From: Daedaleopsis sinensis | Lineage: Eukaryota > Basidiomycota > Agaricomycetes > Polyporales > Polyporaceae | Reading direction: 5' to 3' | Length of the DNA: 64,000 bases | NCBI GenBank assembly: GCA_033807695.1 | Contig: CM066306.1 | Location: 3,410,001-3,474,000 of the forward strand | In this document: positions 12,124 to 22,671 of the stretch, piece by piece | Numbering within the stretch: the first letter of the stretch is position 1 | How the letters are laid out: each line of letters begins with the position of its first letter | Notes under the pieces: model-generated | What the model was told of the DNA's origin: nothing | Databases searched by the model: none | What the model saw: the letters and a program-made list of their open reading frames with translations, nothing else | Made by a program: the position numbers and the translations under genes

Positions 12124-14020
12124 TCAGATCAGCTTCGCCTCCTTTTTCGCGAACTGGACTTGCGAGAGGCGGTGGCTGCGCAGCGTCATCTGCGTGCTCT
12201 GCGCGCCCTTCTTCGTGCCGGTAGTCGTGGAGGCCGCCGGCGCGATCGTGGTCTGCGAGAGCGATATTCGGGCCTCGTCCGACGCGAACCCGGGTATGCG
12301 GATGTTGTGGTTGCGCTCTGACGCAACACAGCACGTCAGTCGCCGAGAACACGCGCATACACTGTGGCCTGAGCGGACGGACGTACCGAGATGAAGCTGG
12401 AGGTCCTTCACGTCCAGCGTATCGCCGCCCCTGTGCTTCGCGAGCCTGCACCCGAAGTTCGTCACAGAGTCGATGAACTCGTCCGCGATGTCGAGCAGCA
12501 GCTGCAGCGGGTCGGGTCCCGTGTCAACACCCGCAGCGCATAGCAATAACAACAACGGAAGGTGGCACGCACGTCCTCGACCTCGGGCTCGATCTTCACG
12601 TTCGGGTCGATGCTCGACACGAGCTCCTGTATCGACCGGCGCATGCTCTGGTCCCCGGGCGTGTTCTTCCGCCGCGTGCGGTTGTCGTCGAGGTTGAGCG
12701 TCGAGTCTTCGGGCTTCGCGATCTGCGGCGGCGCGCCCGAGACGCGGCCGCTCGGGATGCCTCCCGTGAGCGACGGCCTGCCCTGCTGGGCCGGCTGCCA
12801 CTGCACTGCGCCCTGCGCCGTCACGGACGGCGTCTGGCTGATCGGGTACGGGTCGCTGACCGGGGAGGCACTGAGGAACGGGGACGGGTTCGTCGTCTTG
12901 AACGCGGAGTTCGTGGGGGTCGGAGCGGCTGTCGCGGGCGCGGACGTGCTCGCGGCGGGTTGCTGTGGTTGGCTGGTCTGTGCACACACACACAGTGGCG
13001 GTCGCACCTTGAGTAGGCTGTGCGGTAGGGGTCGAGAGGACTCACCTGGGTCGGTGTGGCTGAGGTGGAGGATGCCTGCGCTGCGGCTATCTTGTGCTTG
13101 TCGGCGTACGATTTGAGCTGGAGAGTGCAGTCAGCGAGCTGCTTAACCATTCGCTCGAAATCCACATCTGGGACGGCCATGGTGTTCTGAGTCGACTCCT
13201 CGACCCGCCACAGAGCGGCATGTTAACGGAGCCTCTGTACACTCAATGGGGATCTAAGGCACATTGCAGCGACGCTTTCACCGGGGGCATTGACTGATAT
13301 GGCGAGTCGTTACATCGTGATTATAGCCCAATTGAAATCCAAATACGGCTTTCCTTTGTAAATGTGTTCCATCCCGGATACATCGTGGTTACACGCGACT
13401 TTTGAAATGTATCCAGGATGTAACACAGAAACATTGGAATGTTTTTAGCATGTTGTTGCGCCACAACACATGAGAGATACATGGGGATTTTGACCACGGC
13501 GTGACCGCGATGTAACCGCTCGTTACATCGCTCAGTGCCCCCGGTGTTTCTAGCCCGGTTAGCAGCGATTCACGCTCTCCATGTGTGCCTCGTATGTCAT
13601 GCAAAGACTGTCTTTTTGTGCGTGGACATGGGGCTACCCATGCCGAGTGGCTTAATCGCCTTACCTCCATGCTGCACAAAGCCAATCTTCCAAGACTGCC
13701 TGCATCTTTGACGACTCTCGAAGCACTGATACATGGGTCGAGTCTTGCAGGAGAAGGATGTGGGATAGCATAGGTGTCTAGAAATGCGCATGGCTCGAAA
13801 CAAGAAGAGTATGTACCTGAGCGATCTGCTGCTGCGTTAGCTTGCCCTGCTTCGCAAGCTCGCCAAGCTGGCTCATGTTGGCGATGAGCAGCTGGGCTAT
13901 ATGCTCTCCCGGGAGCGGTTCTCCTGACTGCGACTTGAACGCATTTCCTAGCGCAGTAATGATGTTTGCAGTCTGAGGTGCTGCCGGAGCATTCGGTGGC
14001 GGATTTGATGCCATTACCAA
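12124..14020 (-). CDS. TAF12: TFIID subunit 12 (histone-fold TAF)
   Basis: Five exons: 14020-13817, 13186-13046, 12977-12573, 12501-12387 and 12317-12124, totalling 352 residues. The C-terminal half carries the TAF12 histone fold, with the run EPEVEDLLLDIADEFIDSV, then FGCRLAKHRGGDTLDVKDLQ and LHLERNHNIRIPGF, close to the animal and yeast family. TAF12 pairs with TAF4 in TFIID and with ADA1 in SAGA, in the nucleus. The N-terminal ~190 residues are Gln/Pro/Ser-rich with a predicted helical NAFKSQSG...LTQQQIAQ stretch. Introns 2-4 are 68-71 bp, but intron 1 (13187-13816) is 630 bp and contains an inverted-repeat element. ATG codons at 14020 and two codons later are both possible starts. The 5' end faces the F-box gene 250 bp away, so the promoter is probably shared. 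Confidence 0.88.
13279..13546. mobile_element. MITE-like inverted-repeat element in TAF12 intron 1
   Basis: The two ends begin CACCGGGGGCA and run on as an imperfect inverted repeat of about 39 bp, including GTTACATCG on both sides. The element is 268 bp, encodes nothing, and is flanked by TTT on each side (13276-13278 and 13547-13549), a possible 3-bp target duplication. GATGTAAC/GTTACATC motifs recur inside. The superfamily is not clear; a 3-bp duplication would fit PIF/Harbinger, but TTT may be chance. Confidence 0.6.
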
Positions 14021-14270
14021 GTCAACAATCCTCGTGAAGTGTGTGGGAGGAGTTACGAGAAACGCGTTACTGGCGAGAAGGCAAAGTCAGGGCAAAGTAC
14101 AACAGTTACAGTAGCACAACATGCGAATCACGGTCAGTAGTCCAAGCACGTGACACTAGACAAGGGCTTCCGTATTAGGAAGGTGCTAAAGTACAAGACA
14201 TTGACCAAATTCGTTGCTCCCTTCGCCCATCCCCCGTCCCCCTTATCCCGTCCCCATCTCTCTCTCGTCC

Positions 14271-16675
14271 ATGTCGACTCTTCCTCGACGCGCAACAATG
14301 TCTGCTCTACCCGACGATGTGCTACTCCTCATCCTCACCTTTGTGGACGTCAAGGACATCCTCTCTTTACGCAAGGTACGCGCTCATTGATCTCAGCCAC
14401 AACCGCGTTCCATGGGGCTCAGCTCACCCTCTCATGCGCGTGTAGACATGCAAACGCTTCTGCTCGATGAGCAAGCTCCGCTGGGTCTGGTACAACGCCA
14501 TTTGGCGGCACGTCGTGGAAGAGGGGCTCCCCATACCCGCCGCCGCCCTCACAGACCTCAAAGGCCTCTCCGCGGAGCACCTCGAGGCGCGTGCCGTGCA
14601 CGCAGCCAGCTTCCATGCGAACTGGAACTCGGCACACCCTGACTCTGCGAAGACCGTGGAGTTCTCCGCGGTCAGCTATCTAGACGACGCGCTGCCGGAC
14701 CAGCACCGGTCCGCGGTTACCCACGTTTCATTTCTGCCCGGGAGGAATGGCGAATTCCTCGTTACCGTCGTCGGACGCGTCCTGACGTGCTGGGAGGTGC
14801 CACTGGGCGAATCGGAGGCATACCGGGTCGCGGAATGGATATCTGCGACGAAGGTCGAGCAAGTCGTCGTGAACGATGACCCGAAGGCGGAAGTCACCTT
14901 GGCATATGTTAGTGCACACCCAACCGTGTAAGTCTTCCTCTATATCACATTTTGGAGGTGTATGCGCCCCCCCCCCCCATCTGCCTCGACTTGTGCTTTC
15001 ATGGTTTGTAGTCATCGTAGGCTGTACATGAAGCATAGTCTCGTAACTAGCCGTTGTAGGGCACGTCTCTGCCTCGCTGCCTCGGTCCAAAAATTCAGGC
15101 GAAGGAGCACCGAGACAGAGGCATGTTCTACAATGGCTATCCGTGCCCTAAACGACTCCTTGCTGCGTCGTGCAGCTACTGGTGATAATTACACTGTATG
15201 CACATCACTAGTGTGGCGCGGTTACAGCCGGTTACAATGGTACGTCGTACGCGGGCGCATCCTAAGTCATACTGGCGCATATATTCCCTCTATCGCGCGT
15301 ATGTCACTACTCCGCGTATGGAGGTCGCGCTCACGCAGAGCAACGGTCGGCGGCGGTTGCTGGACTCGAAGTCACGGCTTCCGATCTTACACATGACTTA
15401 CGATTAGTCCTTCGTTGAAAGAACTTCATGTTGAGTTTTTACTGGCCTTTGCTCAGTTCCGGAGCGGAACATATTGCCCGTTGCCCGTCGTGCATCCGTT
15501 TATACGAATTTCATCAGATGGTTAGGGTATGTCTCGTTCTCGCTCTCCTAACCGGTTGGGCACAAGACTACCTGAAACCATGCCGCCATTGTAATTGCGT
15601 TGACCGAGTTGGCTTGTTTTGTGTGACCCCTGCTGATAATCACTCTTTTAGCCCAAACGTGGTCGAGTGCAGAGGACTCTCGTTCGACAAATTCCACGGT
15701 AAATTTCATTGCCGAATGGAAATGCGGGCGCATCGGCAGGTCGTCCTCCCTTTACATGTCCTACACAACGACTATCTCGTCTTTGGCGACCCCACCCACG
15801 TCTGCTTTCTGAGTTCGCCGTCGATAGTCAGGCCTCTCGGCAAGGCTTCTGCAGCGCTATTACCAGTAAGTCATTTGAACCTATATCTGCATCCTACCTG
15901 TTGTCTCTGACAATGTGGAACGTAGGATAATGCAGTACTGGCAGTAAAGCCCATCAATCGCTACCTGCTCATAGTCCGCCAACGTGCCTTCGAGCTTGTG
16001 CTTGCCCCTACATGGAACGGCGTGCGCGCATCCGCACCCGCATTGATATCTACTGTGGCGTGCATCGAAATGGACATACCTGCGTCAAGTTCAGTGGTCG
16101 TGTTTCGCGACACCAGCACGCCACCAGACGACGAGTCCCCAGACGAACCCCCAGACTGGCCCTCAGAACCTGTCACTGTTCTTTCGCGATACTCGGACCA
16201 AGGGTTTGAGACGATGCGCCAATACGACCTACAACCGAATCCGAAGGCGAAACGGCCTGAGGCCTCCAAGGATGTTGATGTGACGCAGGAATGCCCTCCG
16301 TGCGTCTTTCCTTCCCAGTACACCTGTGTCATCGACATCGCGCCATCCTGCTGCGACCTCCGTGTTGGATCGACCGGCAAGGGCTTCTGGACAGAGACGA
16401 GGAACATCACCCTGCGCCATGCGCGCACCCCGGCGCGGTGTCTGGTGGGGTTCACCGTCCGTTCAAATCCTTATGACAGCAAGTCAACAAGCCCAGACCG
16501 AAGAACGTCTCATCTGCAGCTCTGCAAGGACACACTGTACACCCGACGTTGCAACATTCACGAAATATTGTGGAAGAAGTACATTATCTCTTCCACGGCG
16601 CTGGAAGACACTGTTGGTCGGATCGCTGTGGGCGATCTGACGGGGAAGGTGGAAGTGCTGGACCTCGCTTGCTAG
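14271..16675 (+). CDS. F-box protein with a probable propeller-like C-terminal region
   Basis: Exon 1 (14271-14375) and exon 2 (14446-14927) are clear. Together they encode an N-terminal F-box: ALPDDVLLLILTFVDVKDIL, then the RK-TCKRFCSMSKLRWVWYNA block. F-box proteins recruit substrates to SCF ubiquitin ligases. Exon 2 ends at a GTAAGT donor. The last exon runs from about 15926 to the stop at 16675 and contains DNAVLAVKPINRYLLIVRQ and, at the end, GRIAVGDLTGKVEVLDLAC, which look like propeller blades. An exon ending near 15870 encodes the run LPLHVLHNDYLVFGDPTHV and joins in frame to the last exon. Between 14928 and about 15650 I could not find a unique in-frame path; a short exon near 15458-15529 is possible. 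A frameshift in the middle therefore cannot be excluded. A run of 13 C lies in intron 2. Confidence 0.65.
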
Positions 16676-16810
16676 AGGTGCTCGCCGGTAGAGCGCGTCG
16701 CAAGCTTGTATAACACACGTCATATACCTCTGTTACTGTAATGATACCCGCGCGCGAGCTGCGAGCATAAGTAATTCTGAAGAATCTGAACAATTGGGCT
16801 GCGTGCGTCC

Positions 16811-16828
16811 GTGCGCGCGCGCGCGCGT
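16811..16828. repeat. GC dinucleotide microsatellite
   Basis: A short alternating G/C run between the F-box and Smr genes. The surrounding 276 bp otherwise show nothing but the presumed Smr promoter. Confidence 0.6.
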
Positions 16829-16951
16829 GCATTTAGCGCTCGCGTCGTGAGAAAAATGCACACGAGGCGTCACTGACGACGAGCTCGAGCTCTTTCAAGC
16901 TCTTGCCTCCTCCCCTCCTCCCCCTCCGCTCTCAAACATCGCTCATGACCC

Positions 16952-19107
16952 ATGGACAACCTGCTCGCCATTGGCGTAGGGCTTGGGCTGCGCGCACTTA
17001 TCGACACCGTCACAAACCACAATCATAGAGTCAACGGCTCGCTCGTCGGGCTCTGGGAGGGTGCCGTTCTCCGCCATTTTATCTCCAAATACCCCTCCTC
17101 TCTCGATCCATATATCGCCTACGGCTTCCGACTTCTTGCTGATCTACTATGGACGTCGAGCTATATGCGTCTCGCCATTGTCGTCCTCTGGACGTTTATG
17201 GGCTTACTGCTCTCCGATGTCGGCTTGGATATCGCGGCGGACAAGCGATTCCGAAGACTCATGCGCAGTGTCCGCCACACCGTCGTCTACCCACTATTAC
17301 GCCAGTTCTCGCATCGCAGGTCGTCGTCGTCATCGAGCGCCGCCCCGTCGCGCGTGCAGTTCTTCCAGATCCCCGCCTCTACCTCGACGACCTCCACAGT
17401 GCGTAGCCCGACTCTACCCCCGCGCACCCCGACCGATGTCTCTGGGCCTACCCTTTCTGGTGCAACAACACCTGGGTTTCCTCGTCGACCCGCGCTACGC
17501 GTTCCTGGATCATTCTCTGACCGTTGGACGGAGACAGACACGGACGCGCAGCCGATATCTCGCGAACCCTCCGTTACGTCCCCACCCGAGGGCTCGATTA
17601 CCTCTCGGTCTTCAAGCTCTCGTACGCCCTCAGTCACGTTCTCGGACCCCCTCGTCTCCCAGACACGACCTGCCCCACGCGATACATCACGAACTTCACG
17701 ACCCACTCCGATTCTTTCTCCACGCGGCACACCCGTTGGGTTCGCCAGCCCCCCTCCTGTGACCTTTCACCTAGGCTCTATCCTCTCCCCTCCCATGCCT
17801 CCCTTTGCGGTTCCTGAACCCTTCTCACCTCCTCTCGACCGCCCGCGCACTCCGTCAGAGCTTGAATATGTCACTCTTCCTGCGATTCCTGACAACATCG
17901 AGCAAATCAACCCAGTCCAGCCGCGGCCTTTGCACGCTGTTCTGTCAGACGACGAGCGCAGTGTGGGTTCCAGTCTACGCGGCAAGTCAGACCGATCCGG
18001 CTTGACCACGCCTACCAGTGACGGCGCACGCCCCCGGATCGATGTCTACAGCCCCGAGGCTATCAACTCCGGGTTGACTACCCCCGACCACCTCCCGACC
18101 TCTCTTCCTCCTGTGACGGTCCTGGACGACGGCTCTCGCAGTGTTGCTACCGCCTCCGATGTGACACCCATCCCTATCCCTCTGCGGCTCTATGACCGCC
18201 GCGATGATGACGCTGAGCAAGTGAAAGCGTCCCTACTTCATCCTGAGCTGCTTCCTGACATCAACACCCCTCAGCCGAGCCCGGGCTTAGACCCCCCTGC
18301 GCAGTACCTTCCGACGCCCAGAGACGAGAAGCGAGCTATCCGCATGCCTGAGCCCCAGGTTCACAATCCCTCGGATGTCGGTACAAGTCGGATAAGTACA
18401 ACGGAGCCTCCGCCGGCGTATGAGCCCATTCCGGGAACGGTCGATGAGGACACCCCTGCTGGAAGCGTTATTTCCAACCTGGGTGATCGCCAGCAGCTGC
18501 TCCGGCGCGCGGAGTCGCTACGGACAATCGCAGACGAGTCAGACAAGCGGAGGGGACAACTGAAGAGGGAGTACGAGGCTGCGCGGCGGAATCGAGACTG
18601 GTGGGGCGCGTTCAGGTTGAAGTACGAGATGGACAGAGCGGAGAAGGAGACGCGGGAGTTGCATGCGAAGGCAGCTAGGCGGTTCTATCAAGGTACGCCG
18701 TTCCATCTCCTTCGGCGGGACTTGACCTCAACCTATGAGTAGCACACAACATGCGGCCGGAACCCCAGACTATTGATGTCCACCGGTTGAAGGTCGCGGA
18801 GGCGATAGAGAAAGTCGAGCAGGCCTTATACGACGCCATCGTGACCAACACGCCGGAGTTGCGCATCATCACTGGCAAAGGGAACCACTCAAAGAACGGC
18901 ATTCCAGCGCTGAAGCTCGCTATTCTCGGCGCCATGCAAGAGTACGTCTCACATAGCACAGTCACGTCGGCCTACTAGCCTGAATGCTCACATCTGTTTA
19001 TTGACGTTCTCAGTGATCACATCGACATAAGCACCGACCCCCGGAACACCGGCGTGCTGATCATTCACCCCCCTTCGAATCCAAACCTGCCTTCTGGATC
19101 TCTTTAA
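16952..19107 (+). CDS. Smr-domain protein with hydrophobic N-terminus
   Basis: Exons 16952-18692, 18743-18941 and 19014-19107 give 677 residues. The C-terminal ~170 residues hold a charged helical DUF1771-like region (DKRRGQLKREYEAARRNRDW) followed by an Smr domain. The latter shows DVHRLKVAEAIEKVE at its start and ITGKGNHSKNG, the counterpart of the TGxGxHSxxG loop. Smr domains bind or cut nucleic acids; eukaryotic members act in mismatch repair or in ribosome-associated mRNA cleavage (Cue2/NONU-1 type). The N-terminus has two hydrophobic stretches (LLAIGVGLGLRALIDTV and RLAIVVLWTFMGLLLSDVG), which suggests membrane anchoring, unusual for the family. A long Ser/Pro/Thr-rich linker separates the two parts. 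The call rests on the two motifs and on the splice sites that join them. Confidence 0.8.
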
Positions 19108-19501
19108 CTCCGGTTCTGGTCCTCTGTATCCCTTTTCCGGCCATGTATCGGGTTGTGTAGTAGTTCCCTGCGTCATCTCATGCTCTGTACGATCTGCTGT
19201 CTGCTTATGTTATCTTGGGTTCGGAACTCACAAGACGAACAACACTGTGCGCTGGATGCTATCATAGTAAACTCCCACTTAGCACCTCGTGTGAAGGTGA
19301 GAATATGCGCCAACTACATACAGTGGGCCGTCGAAGGCAGGCTCGTGCTCAACGGAAGCTTCTGTGCTTCGTCATCGCAAGAGGACAAGATATCATAGAT
19401 CCTAAGGACGGGTTGTGTCGTTTCTTTATCTTTTACAAGCAAATTTTACACACAACCGTACACCAAGTGATCGATGTGCTGTCTCGTTCGCTGAAGTACC
19501 G
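19108..19501. other. Convergent intergenic region
   Basis: This lies between the stop codons of the Smr gene and the sugar transporter and should contain both 3' ends. No gene or repeat was seen. Confidence 0.5.
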
Positions 19502-21712
19502 TCACTCGTTCTTAACTTCGGATGGAGACTCTGCCTCGCGTTCGTTGACCTCAGCACCCTTTTCGAAGTGGTACAGGGATGGAAGGACCTCGCCCTTCTT
19601 GCGGAGGATGTGGCGCCGGAACCACCACGGGACGGCCGTGCCGAGCTGGTACGAGATGAACTTGCTCGTCGGGACCGCAAAGATGTAGTCAAGCTCCTCA
19701 AGTGTGCGCTGCTTCGTCTCGGGCACGAAGAGCAGTATCATGATAAACGCGCACACGTTGAGGCCTCTGTAACAAGTCAGTACACGGTGGAGGCGAGTCC
19801 GGAGACAGAGGAGAACGCTGTACTCACGCATAGAAGCCGAACGCGCCCGTCGACCCGAACGTTTGCAGAATGGCCGGGAAGGAGATGGAGAGGATCGCGG
19901 CCCAAAAGAGGCAGGTCGCGACGGCCCAGCCCATTCCGACCTCTCTGTGCGATAGGGGGAAACACTCGGCGGAATATGTGAACGGTACGGGGCCTACGAG
20001 CGCAAAATAAGTACCGTGATTGGCGATGCAGGACAAACAAAACGTTAATGTACTTACCTTCTCCGGGCGAGTAAAACGCGGCGAACACGTAGATGAACAG
20101 CGCAATGAGGCCAATGTGCGCCTTGTTGTCCTCCGGGATATAGAAGCAGAAGCCGGCGGCGAGCAACGTCCACGCCATCTGCGGGAACGTGAAGAGCAGG
20201 AGCGAACGGCGGCCGTATGTGTCAATCGTCCAAATCGCAGGCCACGCGAACACGAAGTTCACCAGACCGAAGCCGAAAGACGCGATGAGCGCATCGCGCT
20301 CGCTGGCGCCCGCCTGCCGGAAGACGGACGAGGAATAGAACGCGATGATGTTGATGCCGCACATCTGCTGGCTGATCATGACCGTGAACGACGCGAGCGT
20401 GCCGCGGCGGACGCGTGGGATGGTGAAGAGCTGGCCAAAGCGGGTGAGGTAGTTGGACTTGCCGACGATGGCCGCCTCGAGTTGCAGCTGCGTGTGAATG
20501 TAGTAGAGGTCGCGCGCGGCCTGGATGGGATGGAAGCGGAGCCGGAGGAGAGAGGTGTACGCTTCGCGGTAACGGTTCTTCTTCATGTACCAACGAGGAG
20601 ACTCTGTAGTGGCACTGTGAGATGGAGGAGCTGTGGTTTGGGACGATGATCATTCTTACCGGGGCAGAAGTAGATACCGAGGAGCAACGGAACGGCGGGG
20701 ATGAAAGCCGAGCCAATCTGCAGTCTCCAGGCAATGTCACCCACTTGGTACACCGCGAGGTTGGCGCAGAAACCCAAGAAGATACCGAAGGCAGTCCACA
20801 TCTGCCATGACATGACAAGTGCCCCTCGTATCCGGGCTGGTGCGTTTTCAGCGGCGAAGATCGGAACAGTCGCACCCTTGAGGCCCATGCCAATACCCAT
20901 GAGTATACGCGAGATTAACAGTTGTTCCCATGTTTGCGTGAGCGCGCCGCCGATAGGTGTTAGCACACAGAAAGCAGCGGAGAGGAAGATAGTTCCACGA
21001 CGGCCGAGATAGAAGTTGCAAGGGTCTGAGAGCCAGCAACCACTTTGCGCAACGGTCAGAATCGTGACATCATCGCATTTGTGAATGAACTTACATGAAG
21101 GCAGATCCGATGTATGGGCCAGCGTTGACGAGACCAACGAGCCAGCTATCACGTTTGTAATTCGGGTGTCCTGGATCTTCACCGTGTCCGATCCCAAACT
21201 CCCGAGGGAAGGAAAGGTTGGCGCCATTTCTGCAGGATCCCTATGTTAGCCTACCGTTGGTTGGACTATGGATGGCACTTGCTCGACTCACGATCCTGTT
21301 TGGTCCCAACCCTGGACGGCAGCACCGATAGAGCAGACGATGATGGTGAAATAGAGGGCGAATGGATGGCGCCACCTGTGATCTTGCTCCTGCTGAAGGT
21401 ATTCACTCTCCTCGGGGAGAATTCCCTGGATTTCGTCCCACTTGGTAGGGTTCTGGGCAACGAGCGCTCCTCTCTTCAGGGTGTCGATCATGTCCTCGAG
21501 ACCCTTCTCCTTCGCAAACACCTCCACATCTTGCATCAACGACTCGTACGGAACATCGGCCAAAGGGTTAGCAATCCTGCACATTTCGTTATAAACATGG
21601 GTGGGATTATGATAACAGACGCGCGAGCTCACTTTCCACTGAGGTTCTTGGCCAGATTCACGGTGTGAGGAGCCTCCTCGTGTGCGAACTCGTCTTTCTC
21701 CATGGCGGACAT
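19502..21712 (-). CDS. MFS sugar transporter (hexose/inositol-type, SP family)
   Basis: Seven exons (21712-21633, 21576-21292, 21229-21095, 21042-20660, 20603-20058, 19993-19828, 19766-19502) encode 619 residues. All introns are 52-64 bp and all phases agree. Sugar-porter signatures are present: [20 protein letters not shown] after helix 2, the [10 protein letters not shown] motif rebuilt across intron 4, [17 protein letters not shown] in helix 7, [14 protein letters not shown], and [15 protein letters not shown] after helix 12. About 12 hydrophobic helices are expected and the plasma membrane is the likely site. The long N-terminal domain before helix 1 (about 90 residues) resembles fungal transporters of the STL/quinate/inositol side of the family, so the substrate is not certain. 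The start could also be the Met at 21703. It lies in the same orientation as the neighbouring GH92 mannosidase, which is 959 bp upstream. Confidence 0.9.
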
Positions 21713-22671
21713 GATGTGCAAGGGCGATTTGAAGACACTCGGGAGGGTCAAGAGGCCAACCATCTCATGCGAGCTTCTTATAGTATCCTCGACCCGCCTT
21801 CTGCTTGATCTTCCACGAATTTCATACAATCCCGCCGCCCACCCAAGAGGGCTCGGGAACAATGGACGCGTGTTGATGGACGAGAAGAAAGAAATCGAGC
21901 CGCCCATGCTCGGCGTGTGGGGCCCCGAAAGGCAGAGGTTAGCGTAGTGTCTGGGCAGGCTGGGGCCCCGCCTCTCCCTGACGTAGAGTCGCCGCAGGCC
22001 AATAACACCATCAATCACCCGAAACACATCGGACTTGGCGACCTAACCTTCAGCCGAATATACATAGCTCAAGGAAGTTGAGAGAACCGCACTCACCAGA
22101 AGTACCTCCATGTGGCTCGGCCAACGTTCGACCAATGACCAACGCTCGAAAGAACCTCATCGTGTTGACAACATGCCGAGCGAGTGAATCAGCGACCAGG
22201 AGAGCAGCCGTCAGGAGAATGGTCACAACCTGACGTCCAAGAATGAGTACAGGTCTTCAAAATAGCTTGGCGCGCTGTGCTCAGGCTCTTAGAATGCTTG
22301 ACAGAGGAGGCCAAGAACCTCGAGTGAAAAATCGGTGAATCAGGGCACACACTGCCACAAAGGCACAGTGGATCAACGTCACTCGCCTGTATGAAGAGAA
22401 CAAAGAAGATCGGACTGCTAGCTGTAATATCGATATGCGTGTATAACATTCTCTAGAGGTTTCTTCGAGGCTTGAGCTCGTCGAATTTTCACCATCGGAA
22501 CTTTGAGTCTAGCTTCAGGTTGTCACGAGCTTGGAGCACGGTCGCACAAACTCCGACTTTAAATTCTGTTGTTGTTTACGCGAAGATGAACAAAATCGAG
22601 GATGCACTGCAAAAAAGACCAGTAGATACACATCATACATACAACATGCTCACGTGTTTTCAACTCGCCAT
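21713..22671. other. Intergenic region upstream of the sugar transporter
   Basis: It separates the 3' end of the GH92 gene from the transporter start. An in-frame upstream extension of the transporter frame (to about 22027) exists but looks non-coding. No repeat or gene was recognised. Confidence 0.45.
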
